In this document: positions 6,795 to 14,600 of the stretch, piece by piece | How the letters are laid out: each line of letters begins with the position of its first letter | How positions within the stretch are numbered: position 1 is the stretch's first letter | Assembly (NCBI GenBank): GCA_964397655.1 | Contig: CAYNKA010000001.1 | Location: 496,001-560,000 of the forward strand | Source: CAYNKA01 sp964397655 | Lineage (GTDB): Bacteria > Spirochaetota > Spirochaetia > DTKZ01 | Length of the DNA: 64,000 bases | Direction of reading: 5' to 3' | Notes under the pieces: generated by a model | What the model was told of the DNA's origin: nothing | Database searches by the model: none | The model's input: only the letters and a program-made list of their open reading frames with translations | Translations under genes and position numbers: made by a program

Positions 6795-7529
6795 TTACCC
6801 CTTGGATTTTCCTTTCGGGTCCAACTTCCAAAATCCTTCGACCGGATCAAATCGGCACGTCCCCGCGCGGACGAGAATCTTTTCCCTGAGCAGGTCCGCG
6901 AGGCATTCGGGCCGCTCCGCAGGGTTGCGTGCGACGAAGTCGACGGGAACGAGGAAGGCGAAGGGGAGAAGGCCGAAACCGAAGGAGTTTCCGGGTGAAA
7001 AACCCCGCTTCGCGGTGACGCGGTACAGCTCCATGCCATCGGTGAGCGGAAATTTTTCGTGAAGCTCTTGCATCCGAAAATGGTCCAGGACGGGCGAGAT
7101 TTCCCCCGGTTCGGCAAGTTCGGGATGTTCGAAAAGCAGCCGTTCGTCCGCCGCGTCGTAAAGCCACGGGTCATACTCGATTCGGCCGATGGAATGGAAG
7201 CGCCCGCATTTACGAAGTCGGCCCTCATTCACCAAGGCTTTCAAAATTCCGTTCTCACCCTCACAATCAAGCATTTGCGGCACAACGAGTTGCCCCTCGT
7301 CGATGAGCTGGCCGTCCACCCCGAGAACCGAGCCGTGGCACCAAGCGCCCGCTTCATTTTGAAAACGTTGAACGCGATAAATTTCTTGGCCGTCGCGAAT
7401 GTGTTGATTGTGAAGGTTTACGGTTTTGCATAGGCCGAAATGGATCGTGGCCCGGCGCTCGTCCTTGTCCTTCCAGACCTGAATCGGCGGTTCGCCGATG
7501 TGGCGGGGGAGAAAATCGAAAAAGTTCAT
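6795..7529 (-). CDS. Element protein, 244 aa, unknown
   Basis: Starts MNFFDFLPRHIGEPP with an excellent site (TAAGGAGGACCC) seven bases upstream; an in-frame extension upstream is only a shadow of the protease gene. No signal peptide or membrane segment. The middle has many aromatic and acidic residues (GRIEYDPWLYDAADERLLFEHPELAEPGE). The C-terminus is basic. It is placed 10 bases after the ClpP-type protease gene, as virion structural genes often are, but no family was recognised. Confidence 0.7.
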   Translation of the reverse strand: MNFFDFLPRHIGEPPIQVWKDKDERRATIHFGLCKTVNLHNQHIRDGQEIYRVQRFQNEAGAWCHGSVLGVDGQLIDEGQLVVPQMLDCEGENGILKALVNEGRLRKCGRFHSIGRIEYDPWLYDAADERLLFEHPELAEPGEISPVLDHFRMQELHEKFPLTDGMELYRVTAKRGFSPGNSFGFGLLPFAFLVPVDFVARNPAERPECLADLLREKILVRAGTCRFDPVEGFWKLDPKGKSKG

Positions 7530-7539
7530 TGGGTCCTCC

Positions 7540-8547
7540 TTAGTTTTGTTCCCCGAACCGGGGAAGCCGATACGATAGCCGCTCCATCTCCGCGACGGGC
7601 GGAAGCGACGCGCGGAATTTCTCAAGCCGTTCCTTCCGATCCTGCTCCTCGTCCTGCTCGCGGGCGGCCTGTTCCAATACAACGTGAACCCGGTCGATCG
7701 GGTTGTTCCTGTTGTACCGATGTTCCGCAAAAACCCCCGGCCTCCACGGTTCCGGTTTAGGGGCAGCCTCGGCGGCGTCGAGTTTCGCGGCGGCCTTTCG
7801 GGTTTCGTCGCGGAGGATGAGCTCTTCCAACCGGGCGGAGGATTGCGCCTCCGACCGACATGTCGAGGAGGAAGGCGGGAAGGCCGCGAGGGAAGAACGG
7901 ACGAGGGCGGCGGCTTTGTCGATGTCTGCGGGGGTCTCGGTGTCGCGGATGAGCTTTTGCATTTTGGCGAATTCCACACGGGCGGCACCGATGGCGGCGG
8001 ATTTGTCTTTCGTCGAGGCGGAGGGTTTTCCGTTGTCGTCGCTTCCCTGGATGATTTCATCCGCAAAACCGGCCGCTTTGATTTCATCGCCGAAAAGCCA
8101 AGTCTCGGCGTCCATCATTTTCGTGATCTCGGCGCGGCTTTTCCGGGATCTCTTGACATACGCGGTCGCGAGCAGGTCCGCGAGCCCCTTGAGGAAGTCG
8201 GAACTTTTCTGCATTTCCCTATGGTCCCCGCTTGCAATCGACCACGGGTTATGAAGCATGAATACCGCGTTGTCCTCGGCGCGGACCCTGTTGGCGACTT
8301 CGACCGATGCGATGTACGAGGCCATAGACGCGGCGAGGCCCTTGAGGGTGATGACGATTTGCGCGGAAGGGTTTTGCCTCCGATAATCCCGGATCGCGTT
8401 GAAAATTTCGAGGCCGTCAAAGACCGAACCGCCGGGGGAGGCGACTTGAATGTCGAGGTCGTCACCTGCCGCGTCATGAAGTTCGACCGCCAAGGAAGCG
8501 CCGGAAAAATCCGCGCCGACGGTTCCGGAGAGTCGGATAATTTTCAC
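7540..8547 (-). CDS. ClpP-type prohead (head maturation) protease
   Basis: 335 residues. The first ~190 are a ClpP/S14 fold: ASPGGSVFDGLEIFNAI, catalytic Ser74 in GLAASMAS, His99 in FMLHNPW, and a later DAETWLFGDEIKAAGFADEI with the usual Asp. The remaining ~145 residues are charged and helical, like the scaffold-type tails of phage prohead proteases. Such enzymes cut scaffold and capsid precursors during head maturation. There is no recognisable portal or capsid gene beside it, so its substrate may be foreign (a helper phage) or the partner genes were lost. Overlaps the preceding gene by ATGA. Confidence 0.85.
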   Translation of the reverse strand: MKIIRLSGTVGADFSGASLAVELHDAAGDDLDIQVASPGGSVFDGLEIFNAIRDYRRQNPSAQIVITLKGLAASMASYIASVEVANRVRAEDNAVFMLHNPWSIASGDHREMQKSSDFLKGLADLLATAYVKRSRKSRAEITKMMDAETWLFGDEIKAAGFADEIIQGSDDNGKPSASTKDKSAAIGAARVEFAKMQKLIRDTETPADIDKAAALVRSSLAAFPPSSSTCRSEAQSSARLEELILRDETRKAAAKLDAAEAAPKPEPWRPGVFAEHRYNRNNPIDRVHVVLEQAAREQDEEQDRKERLEKFRASLPPVAEMERLSYRLPRFGEQN

Positions 8548-8783
8548 GCTTTTTTCCCTCCCGCTAGTTCTTCCGCGACGGCCTCGGGCTGTTCTCCCGC
8601 TTTGATCGCGGCGATGACACGTTGTATTCTCGGATCGGACCCGAGCAATGCCACAAGGGCGGCGGCGCGGTTTCGTTCCGCGTGGACCGCTCCGACGGCT
8701 GAGTCGTCAAGCCACGAGCCGAGCCTTGGCGCGAAGCCGGGGGCGTTTCCGAGGCCGGAATTTGGGAATACGTTTCCGCTCAT
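8544..8783 (-). CDS. Small element protein, 79 aa, unknown
   Basis: Starts MSGNVFPNSGLGNAPGF. The second half is helical (NRAAALVALLGSDPRIQRVIAAIKAGEQPEAVAEEL). Its stop overlaps the ATG of the protease gene (ATGA), so translation is probably coupled. This position is usually taken by portal-associated or scaffold genes, but nothing in the sequence identifies it. Confidence 0.6.
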   Translation of the reverse strand: MSGNVFPNSGLGNAPGFAPRLGSWLDDSAVGAVHAERNRAAALVALLGSDPRIQRVIAAIKAGEQPEAVAEELAGGKKA

Positions 8784-8786
8784 GGA

Positions 8787-8945
8787 TTAAATCTCCTCTA
8801 TCCTGCCAGGGATCCATTCCGCGTTCGGGTCCGGGATGTCCTCCGCGTCCTCGGCGAGTCCGGCATAAACACGGACCGATGCTTCGCGGTGAAGCCGCTG
8901 TTGCTCCGTTTCGGGTTCGATTTTCGTATCCTGTATGTCGTTCAT
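8787..8945 (-). CDS. Small acidic element protein, 52 aa
   Basis: MNDIQDTKIEPETEQQ..., acidic, ending NAEWIPGRIEEI. A GGAAAGGAAAAAAGC site precedes 8945; the longer frame upstream has no such site. It lies three bases before the 79-aa gene. Compact and in an unbroken operon, but unknown. Confidence 0.5.
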   Translation of the reverse strand: MNDIQDTKIEPETEQQRLHREASVRVYAGLAEDAEDIPDPNAEWIPGRIEEI

Positions 8946-9052
8946 GCTTTTTTCCTTTCCGCGAAAATCGCGGGTTGTTTGATCTCCTCGTCCCATACGA
9001 GACGGGCGCGGCGCTTCTTCCGGCGTCGCGGGCGGTGGTGTGCTATGTCTTC

Positions 9053-9517
9053 CTATCCCTGCGCCTCCCTTACCCCGAACCGCGAGGGCGTCCCGATCAT
9101 CTCGGCCGCGAGGCGGCGAAGGTCCGCGAGGAGCTTTTCCGTGTCGCTTCGTAGAATCTGAGCGATGACGTTTTCCCGCCCCTGCAATCCGAGAGCGGCG
9201 GCGATCTCGCCGGCCTCCTTTTCGGGCGAGGCGGTCATGTCGCGGACGATGTTTTCCACGAGTTGCGCGATTTGCCGGGCCCGGAGCGTTGGAAAGGGTT
9301 TGAAACGTTCGCCCGATAACCCTTGCAGGTCGCGAAGGCGGGCGGATTCCATATACCGCTTGTTCAGGGGGTGATCCGCCGAAATTTTCCCGTCCGATTC
9401 AACGGCCAGCGTTCCGGCCCTTACGGCTTCCGAAATTGTTTGTTGAGTCCGTCCGACGAGCCGGGCGAATTTTGTTTGAGTTAAGCCCGAAACGGCGTTA
9501 ACTTTTTCTTTTACCAT
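9053..9517 (-). CDS. HTH protein resembling terminase small subunit
   Basis: 154 residues. Residues ~10-40 (GLTQTKFARLVGRTQQTISEAVRAGTLAVE) form a helix-turn-helix, followed by DGKISADHPLNKRYMESARLRDLQG, a pattern seen in Nu1/TerS-type DNA-packaging proteins, and a long helical C-terminus. It sits just upstream of the small proteins and prohead protease, where terS is expected. There is no terL next to it. Small terminase without a large one is typical of phage satellites that redirect a helper's packaging motor. Alternatively it is a plain regulator. The AGGAGGAAAAG site supports the start. Confidence 0.55.
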   Translation of the reverse strand: MVKEKVNAVSGLTQTKFARLVGRTQQTISEAVRAGTLAVESDGKISADHPLNKRYMESARLRDLQGLSGERFKPFPTLRARQIAQLVENIVRDMTASPEKEAGEIAAALGLQGRENVIAQILRSDTEKLLADLRRLAAEMIGTPSRFGVREAQG

Positions 9518-9571
9518 CTTTTCCTCCTCAAGGCCGCTTAAAACGGCCCTTTTGCTGTATGTTTATGCGTT

Positions 9572-9790
9572 TTAACCGCATAATTTTACTTGTAAACCGT
9601 GTAAACCAACCGGATGTAAACCGGTTTTAACCATAGTCACTCGGAAAGTCCCGGGCGGCGAAACTACCCGCTCCTCTTTCTTCACTTTTAGACAGGACCC
9701 GAACACCCGGGAGGGGGTGGATGGCAGGTATAGCCCCGGACACTGGACGCTCTGGACGCTGTTTGCGGCAACTTTAAAAAATTGCATCAT
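9572..9790 (-). CDS. Possible 72-aa leader/overlap protein (doubtful)
   Basis: A 72-codon frame starts at the ATG that overlaps the stop of the 219-aa gene (ATGA), so it could be translated by coupling. It runs across the repeat-rich intergenic region (SVQSVQ comes from the 9-bp repeats). Composition is unlike a folded protein and it may only be open by chance. Confidence 0.2.
   Translation of the reverse strand: MMQFFKVAANSVQSVQCPGLYLPSTPSRVFGSCLKVKKEERVVSPPGTFRVTMVKTGLHPVGLHGLQVKLCG
9592..9623. repeat. Three TGTAAACC direct repeats (iteron-like)
   Basis: TGTAAACC occurs at 9592-9599, 9601-9608 and 9616-9623, in a 270-base gap between the 219-aa gene and the terS-like HTH gene. The gap also has a GGCCG/CGGCC hairpin next to the HTH gene's ribosome site. 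Direct repeats close to replication genes suggest an origin or an operator for the HTH protein. Confidence 0.45.
9744..9782 (-). repeat. Inverted, diverged copy of the element's 46-bp repeat
   Basis: Read on the minus strand it has TTTTTTAAAGT, a diverged middle, then CAGCGTCCAGAGCGTCC, matching the start and end of the 46-bp repeats at 10087 and 10482 in opposite orientation. Confidence 0.5.
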
Positions 9791-10446
9791 GCGATCCCCC
9801 TGCGATTCTTAGCCCATGCCTTATCTTGAATAGCGTCGAGACTGTTACACGCTATCTCCTCTGCGAAGCGCCTAAGTCTTTCCCCTATGGCCGCGAGGGT
9901 ACGGACTGATTCTTCATCTGCCTGCCATAAATGCGAGTCTTCAACTACCTGCCTTATGTACTCACCATCGAAACCGTCAAGGAAATCACGTATTTTTCTC
10001 TTTGCGACGTTTACTCTATCCGTTCTTTTATTCCCATTTTTAGAAAGTTCAGAGGAGTAAGAGCGTCCGGGGTAGAGAGACTCATGTTTTTTAAAGTCAA
10101 GGAAATCAGCGTCCGCAGCGTCCAGAGCGTCCGATCTTAACGAGACATATTTTTCTATCCCCGCGATCTGATCGAGGGTAGAAGAAAATTCGGCTTGCGC
10201 TTCTTCTCGTATTCGCATGGGAAGGGCTTCATCGTCCGCGTCCACCGCAAGCGTTCGTGCACGAGCGGCGAGGTTCCTGTATTGCCTTTCCGCGAGGTAG
10301 GCGACAATATCGGGTTTTCTTGCCTTGATCGCTTCCTGCAATTCGTGGGGAATGGCGGCCGACAGATGAAGATCCCCGCTGAGAAGTAGATCAATAGAGA
10401 CGCCGTTTCGGTCGAGGTTTTCGGAGATTTGCCGGAGGGTCATCAT
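9787..10446 (-). CDS. TubC_N-like replication-associated protein
   Basis: 219 residues. Residues 1-52 (MMTLRQISENLDRNGVSIDLLLSGDLHLSAAIPHELQEAIKARKPDIVAYL) match the small TubC_N docking-type fold often found at the start of phage primase/replication proteins. The rest is helical. Residues ~105-120 (DALDAADADFLDFKK) come from the 46-bp repeat and match the end of the upstream ATPase. Its ATG overlaps the ATPase stop codon (ATGA). Likely works with the ATPase in element replication; no catalytic motif seen. Confidence 0.6.
   Translation of the reverse strand: MMTLRQISENLDRNGVSIDLLLSGDLHLSAAIPHELQEAIKARKPDIVAYLAERQYRNLAARARTLAVDADDEALPMRIREEAQAEFSSTLDQIAGIEKYVSLRSDALDAADADFLDFKKHESLYPGRSYSSELSKNGNKRTDRVNVAKRKIRDFLDGFDGEYIRQVVEDSHLWQADEESVRTLAAIGERLRRFAEEIACNSLDAIQDKAWAKNRRGIA
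10087..10132 (+). repeat. 46-bp direct repeat, copy A (inside the 219-aa gene)
   Basis: Identical to 10482-10527 over 46 bases: a TTTTTTAAAG start, a GTCAAGGAAATC middle and then 9-bp AGCGTCCNN units (three here, 10108-10134). The two copies lie in adjacent genes and keep the reading frame. Confidence 0.9.
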
Positions 10447-12122
10447 AACGTGATCCCTCCCTTCGTATCGATTTCGTTGTCTTTTTTAAAGTCAAGGAAA
10501 TCAGCGTCCGCAGCGTCCAGAGCGTCCAGAGCGTCCAGAGCGTCCAGGGGTGGCGCGAGTTTCGCGAATACGATTAGTCGCTCCCTCTTCTTGCTGCCGT
10601 CTCGGTTCTCAAGTTCAAGGGTGTACCCTTCCATGCGGAGGTTCGGCGCGATTCGCCTAAGCGCCGACGACATACGGGTCGGGTCTTTCGGCCAGAATTT
10701 GCTCCTCGTGGCCTCCGGGTTGTGTCGGCTTAGTTCGTCGAGAAGCGCGGCGGCGGTTCCCTTCCAGGATTTTCCAACCTGGGTTTCAATCCATGATTTG
10801 AGAACCGGAGCGACGGGAGAGGAGTCAACCACTACTGAATTTGTCGATCGCTGGTTTTCAGCGTAAACCTTGAGGAAATGCCCTTGTTCGTATCCAAGGG
10901 ACCGGGCGACAGCTTCGCCGATCATGCAAAAATCCGCCATGAGAAGCGGCTCAGATATTTTTATAGAAGGAAGAAGCTCAAGAACGTGTGCGAGGAGGTC
11001 AAGGAAGGACTTAAACATCCCTGGTAGCAAGGCGTAATACTCGGACCAGAGGTCTTTTTCTGTTCTGATTTCGTCCGGCTGCAAGCGTTCGTGAGAAAGA
11101 ACGATCGCGCGGCGGAGAATGTCTCCGTAGTGCAGGAAGTCAGCTATCCCGTTGAGGATGACCGGCCGCTTGGCGTCGAAGAAAAACGTCTCACCGTTTG
11201 TGTATAGAAGGCGCTCCATTGTCGCGCCTCCGGTCGAGAGACGGCAAAAGGCATCACTTTTTTCTATTTCGAGCGAGCTGATATTATCGTAGGGAAGCAA
11301 CCAGCACGACGCGGCCGAGGCAAAAATATCGCGGGGTTCTTTCGGCGGGGAAAGCAACTCCGCCGTATGAGGGTCAACAAGTTTTTTTATCGCCTTTGTG
11401 CGGCTGCTTTTACCGGTTCCCTGCTCTGCGATAAATACGAGAATCGGAAACGGACCGTCATAAAAATAGCACGAGACGCAAAAAGCGAGGATAAGAAGAA
11501 ATTTATTATCGTCGTTTTCGGCTCCGATGAACCGCTTTAAATCTAACAGAGTCCCCCTTCCTTCCTCGGGGCGTGGCATGGCAAGCATTCCCGGAGGAGA
11601 GAGGAAAACGCATTTTTGGGATTTATACATGAACGTGTCCGGCGGCTGCACGATGCGCCAAGATCCCGGAGATACCGCGATCAGCTCGAATGTAGGCCAT
11701 GAGGGATTGATAACGATCTCCTCGGAATCAGTTTTCCCGACGCGAGAAAAGATAATTGCCTGAGGGCCTTCGAGCGCGTCGGCCGCGAGTTCTTCAACAA
11801 TCTCCTTGATCTGAGGATCGGAAAGGGCTTTTTCGGTCGCGTGGCGAGCGAATCGGCGAAGCCAGAGCCGGAAGGCGCGGGAGGTGATACGGAAGGATTC
11901 TCCCTTTTCCGTGACGGCAATTTCGGTACCGTCTTCGCCCACATAGAGCGCGAGCGCTTCGCGGGCGGCGTCAAGGGCGGTTTCGATTATTGTTTTTTTA
12001 CGCGGTTTGCTGTTACCGATCGCGAGCGGTTGTGGTATATTATACGTACCAACCTTTTCTTCCTCTTCCCGCCCTTCCGCCCCGTCGCCCAACGGGGCCA
12101 TTTTTTTGCCTTCGTCCATCAC
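10443..12122 (-). CDS. Element replication ATPase/helicase-like protein
   Basis: 559 residues. A P-loop stands near residue 230 (VFIAEQGTGKSSRTKAI). It is followed by a Walker-B-like strand (CWLLPYDNIS) and an arginine-rich sensor region (DILRRAIVLSHERL), as in ATPases of phage and plasmid replication proteins related to superfamily-3 helicases. No primase active site was seen in the N-terminal ~200 residues. A winged-helix-like part (AALLDELSRHNPEATRSKFWPKDPTRMSSALRRIAPNL) follows. The C-terminus ends in LDA repeats encoded by 9-bp DNA repeats. Start overlaps the xis stop (ATGA). Probably initiates element replication. Confidence 0.7.
   Translation of the reverse strand: MMDEGKKMAPLGDGAEGREEEEKVGTYNIPQPLAIGNSKPRKKTIIETALDAAREALALYVGEDGTEIAVTEKGESFRITSRAFRLWLRRFARHATEKALSDPQIKEIVEELAADALEGPQAIIFSRVGKTDSEEIVINPSWPTFELIAVSPGSWRIVQPPDTFMYKSQKCVFLSPPGMLAMPRPEEGRGTLLDLKRFIGAENDDNKFLLILAFCVSCYFYDGPFPILVFIAEQGTGKSSRTKAIKKLVDPHTAELLSPPKEPRDIFASAASCWLLPYDNISSLEIEKSDAFCRLSTGGATMERLLYTNGETFFFDAKRPVILNGIADFLHYGDILRRAIVLSHERLQPDEIRTEKDLWSEYYALLPGMFKSFLDLLAHVLELLPSIKISEPLLMADFCMIGEAVARSLGYEQGHFLKVYAENQRSTNSVVVDSSPVAPVLKSWIETQVGKSWKGTAAALLDELSRHNPEATRSKFWPKDPTRMSSALRRIAPNLRMEGYTLELENRDGSKKRERLIVFAKLAPPLDALDALDALDAADADFLDFKKDNEIDTKGGITL
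10482..10527 (+). repeat. 46-bp direct repeat, copy B (3' end of the ATPase gene)
   Basis: Second perfect copy of the sequence at 10087-10132, 395 bases away. It encodes LDAADADFLDFKK near the ATPase C-terminus. Confidence 0.9.
10503..10547 (+). repeat. Five tandem 9-bp AGCGTCCAG units
   Basis: Units start at 10503, 10512, 10521, 10530 and 10539; the first differs in its last two bases. On the coding strand they give LDA repeats, so copy-number change would not shift the frame. They could be iterons within coding DNA. Confidence 0.85.
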
Positions 12123-12328
12123 TTGGCAGCCCCGAAGGTTGCGGCCTTGGTGTGACGATCAATAAAATCCTGGATACCGTCGTCTGTCAGGAAAACGCGT
12201 TTTCCCACGCGGACCGACGCAATCAAACCATCTTCGGCGAGCCGGTAAAGCGTTATCCGATGAAGGGGAATCCTTTCTTTTGAGCCACCTTTGCAGACGT
12301 CGGGAATGGAAAATAATTCGCTTGCCAT
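12119..12328 (-). CDS. xis: Excisionase-type HTH protein
   Basis: 69 residues from the ATG at 12328 (MASELFSIPDV), chosen because GGAGG stands 9 bases before it; an ATG at 12343 is alternative. ITLYRLAEDGLIASVRVGKRVFLTDDGIQDFIDRH is the MerR-like/HTH_17 fold of excisionases. It lies between the XRE gene and the replication ATPase. It likely bends DNA at the attachment site during excision; the phased GTTART repeats at 981-1010 are candidate targets. GTTAGTC also occurs just upstream of this gene, hinting at autoregulation. Confidence 0.75.
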   Translation of the reverse strand: MASELFSIPDVCKGGSKERIPLHRITLYRLAEDGLIASVRVGKRVFLTDDGIQDFIDRHTKAATFGAAK

Positions 12329-12388
12329 CTGGTTAGCCTCCATGACTAAAGACTAACCTGGACTTTTTCTAAAACCTTTACCTATTCT

Positions 12389-13336
12389 TTACCTTTTCGA
12401 TTGCGTGTGAAGATCGTTGAGGATTTTTTGCAGTTGAATGGGGAGTTCTGGGAGGGTGTTATTTTTTTTGTGATTAGATAATGTATTTTTCAGCGAATCT
12501 GTGCTTGTGAAGTGTTCGCCTTTATCATTGACAAAGAGGTTGCAAAACTCTTCCTGGGTGAAGCCAGATGTAAAATAGTCATGGGCGTATAGCGCCGCGA
12601 GGTGCGCGGGCTTCTTCAAAAAAACGTACCCTACTTCATCGGGAAGGGGGCGCTTGATCCATCCTACCCTCACGGCCGGTTCGATCCATGCGGGGTGTTT
12701 GTGTAGCAACCATTCGAGATAGGAAACATGCTGTTTTATCGGATAATCGAAGCCGAAAAATAAGGTTGCCTGCGGTCCGTCAAGGCCGATGTCGTATTTC
12801 TCGATCAAGAAGCGGGACCGTTCAAGCAGTTCAAGTATTTTTTTCCGCGATTCTATTATGTCGTGTATGGGTGCTGCTTGTTCGATTTCAACGGCTTCAC
12901 TCGTCCCCCACCGTCTCCAGATTTTTGATTCGGCTTCACGGTCGAATTCGATGATGAAGTCCATTATTTCATCACGTGTAACCTTGAGATAATCGCAGAT
13001 TTTTTTATTTATTTCTTCGTCTGCAATATGTCCTTTTTCCATACCTTCTAATATATCTGGTGATATATCCAACTCTCTTTGAAGATCGCTTTTACTTTTT
13101 TTATTACAGGCGAGATGCTTCCACAATTTTCTGTAGCTTACATCATCGGCCCGATATGGTTTGTGCTTCGATAAATGATCAATGATTTCGTACGTTCCTT
13201 CCAGAACCTTGAGAGCGTCGTCAACGTTGCGTACTTCTTTTTTTATTATTGAATCAATCCTTGAATCGGACCTGTCAATATTTCGGTCTGGATTGGATAT
13301 TTTATACCCGGTAAGCAGGTATGATTTACCCTTCAT
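12389..13336 (-). CDS. XRE-domain protein, candidate element repressor
   Basis: 315 residues. Residues ~76-125 (NKKSKSDLQRELDISPDILEGMEKGHIADEEINKKICDYLKVTRDEI) fit the five-helix XRE/Cro-C1 fold. The C-terminal ~190 residues are unassigned and contain aromatic-rich HPAWIEPAVRVGWIKRP and ALYAHDYFTSGF. More AT-rich than the chromosome. Its start overlaps the integrase end by 11 bases, and it precedes xis. The position between int and xis is that of satellite or phage repressors, so a lysogeny control role is likely, but the C-terminus has no visible protease (LexA-type) motif. Confidence 0.6.
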   Translation of the reverse strand: MKGKSYLLTGYKISNPDRNIDRSDSRIDSIIKKEVRNVDDALKVLEGTYEIIDHLSKHKPYRADDVSYRKLWKHLACNKKSKSDLQRELDISPDILEGMEKGHIADEEINKKICDYLKVTRDEIMDFIIEFDREAESKIWRRWGTSEAVEIEQAAPIHDIIESRKKILELLERSRFLIEKYDIGLDGPQATLFFGFDYPIKQHVSYLEWLLHKHPAWIEPAVRVGWIKRPLPDEVGYVFLKKPAHLAALYAHDYFTSGFTQEEFCNLFVNDKGEHFTSTDSLKNTLSNHKKNNTLPELPIQLQKILNDLHTQSKR

Positions 13337-14483
13337 CGAAGATACCCTCTTGAATCTTGCGAATTCCTTCGAGTTCCCTTTCTCCGATATGATAATAAAG
13401 TTGCGACATTGCTGGGCTGAGGTGCCCCACTGTTTCCTGAACGGTTTGCATGGGAACGCGAGCGCCGATCAACAGGCTATTGAAGCTGTGCCGCCACGCG
13501 TGAAAATCGAGTCCGCGCCGTTCTCTCTCGGCGTCATCGATCCCTATTTTTTTCAGCATCTTGTATAGCCCGTCAGTAGCGTGCTCCTGGTTCATGGGCT
13601 GGTCCTTGAGTCTGCTGTAAAAAAGGAATCTTTCCGGCCCCTCGTCGAACGGGTTTGCCTTGAGGAGAGAGACTATTTCATCATGGACAATACGTGGAAT
13701 AGGTACGATACGTGATTTCCTGTTTTTCGTCGGACCGATTTTCTTGTATCGCGGATTCCAGCCTTGAACGATGTCCAGATGATCGGGATGCAGGTGTTTT
13801 TCCTGTAGGCCGACAATCTCCGAAGCCCTACAACCCGTTGCGCAAGCTATGAGGTTTGCGACGCGGTGCCGGATGTCTGGCCATTCCTGGGTGAAAAGGT
13901 CGCGGATTTCCTTCGGGGTGTATATTCCCCTACTCTCCGGGGTCTCGGCGACGGCCTCCACTGTGGGGATCTGTCGGATTAGTTTTTTTCGGTATGCGCC
14001 TTTTAGAATGAGACGCAAGGCAACGGAAACGCGGTTGATCGTCCCACCAGATAAGCCGGAATCGCTCATGTCTCGCTGCCATTGTCGTATGTCATCTTCC
14101 TCGATTGAATCGAGCTTCTTTTCTCCGAAGACCGGGAGTGCGTGCAACTTAATATTTTGTGCGTGCTTTTCGCATTGCTCTTCGGAAATCTTTCGCCCCC
14201 GGAGTCGTTTCTCCTTGGCGAATTCTCCTTCCCAAGAAAAGAATTTCTCCGCGAAGTCTTTGAATTTTGTTTTTTCTCTGGTGAGAATTTGCCCCGATGC
14301 GAGGTAGTCATTACACCATGAAACCGCGTCGGAACGATCTTTTTTTCTTCCGAGGTCAAGAATTTTTGTTGTCTTCGCGTTTGACCATTTGCCGGGACCT
14401 ATTTTGAATTGAGCGTAAAAAACAGGGCCTTTTTTTGTTTCCCGTGTATGCAAGGAGAAGTCTTTCCCTTCCAAAAAAGCCAT
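13326..14483 (-). CDS. int: Tyrosine-family site-specific integrase
   Basis: 385 residues. An AP2-like arm-binding N-terminus, a SAM-like core-binding domain (~70-170) and a catalytic domain. The active-site residues are all visible: Arg in GCRASEIVGL (~217), Lys in TKNRKSR, H-x-x-R in FHAWRHSFN (~328), His in GHLSP and the nucleophile Tyr in SQLYYHIGE (~363). It lies 117 bases from the tRNA-side attachment core and would catalyse integration into and excision from tRNA-Leu. A GGGGGCGGGGG stretch precedes the ATG. Intact by all appearances. Confidence 0.95.
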   Translation of the reverse strand: MAFLEGKDFSLHTRETKKGPVFYAQFKIGPGKWSNAKTTKILDLGRKKDRSDAVSWCNDYLASGQILTREKTKFKDFAEKFFSWEGEFAKEKRLRGRKISEEQCEKHAQNIKLHALPVFGEKKLDSIEEDDIRQWQRDMSDSGLSGGTINRVSVALRLILKGAYRKKLIRQIPTVEAVAETPESRGIYTPKEIRDLFTQEWPDIRHRVANLIACATGCRASEIVGLQEKHLHPDHLDIVQGWNPRYKKIGPTKNRKSRIVPIPRIVHDEIVSLLKANPFDEGPERFLFYSRLKDQPMNQEHATDGLYKMLKKIGIDDAERERRGLDFHAWRHSFNSLLIGARVPMQTVQETVGHLSPAMSQLYYHIGERELEGIRKIQEGIFDEG

Positions 14484-14508
14484 ATCCCCCGCCCCCTTTT
14501 CCCTTCTA

Positions 14509-14534
14509 TCTCATTATTTATCTCATTTTTTGGG
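14509..14534 (+). repeat. Right copy of paired TCTCATT repeat (candidate arm site)
   Basis: Two TCTCATT units 12 bases apart with a following T run and GG, same order and orientation as 1088-1113. It lies between int and the attachment core. Confidence 0.4.
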
Positions 14535-14600
14535 TTTTGACAAGGGCTTTTTAGAAGTATTTTTTTTACTCTTGACTAATTCCTTTTATTGTTGTAACTT

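Noticed and set aside
6795..8087. Longer version of the 244-aa protein starting inside the protease gene
   Set aside because: The extra N-terminus is a Pro/Arg/Ser-rich shadow of the ClpP-type gene; a strong ribosome site marks the start at 7529.
10503..10547. CRISPR array
   Set aside because: The 9-bp units are contiguous without spacers, lie in frame in a gene, and no cas gene is present.
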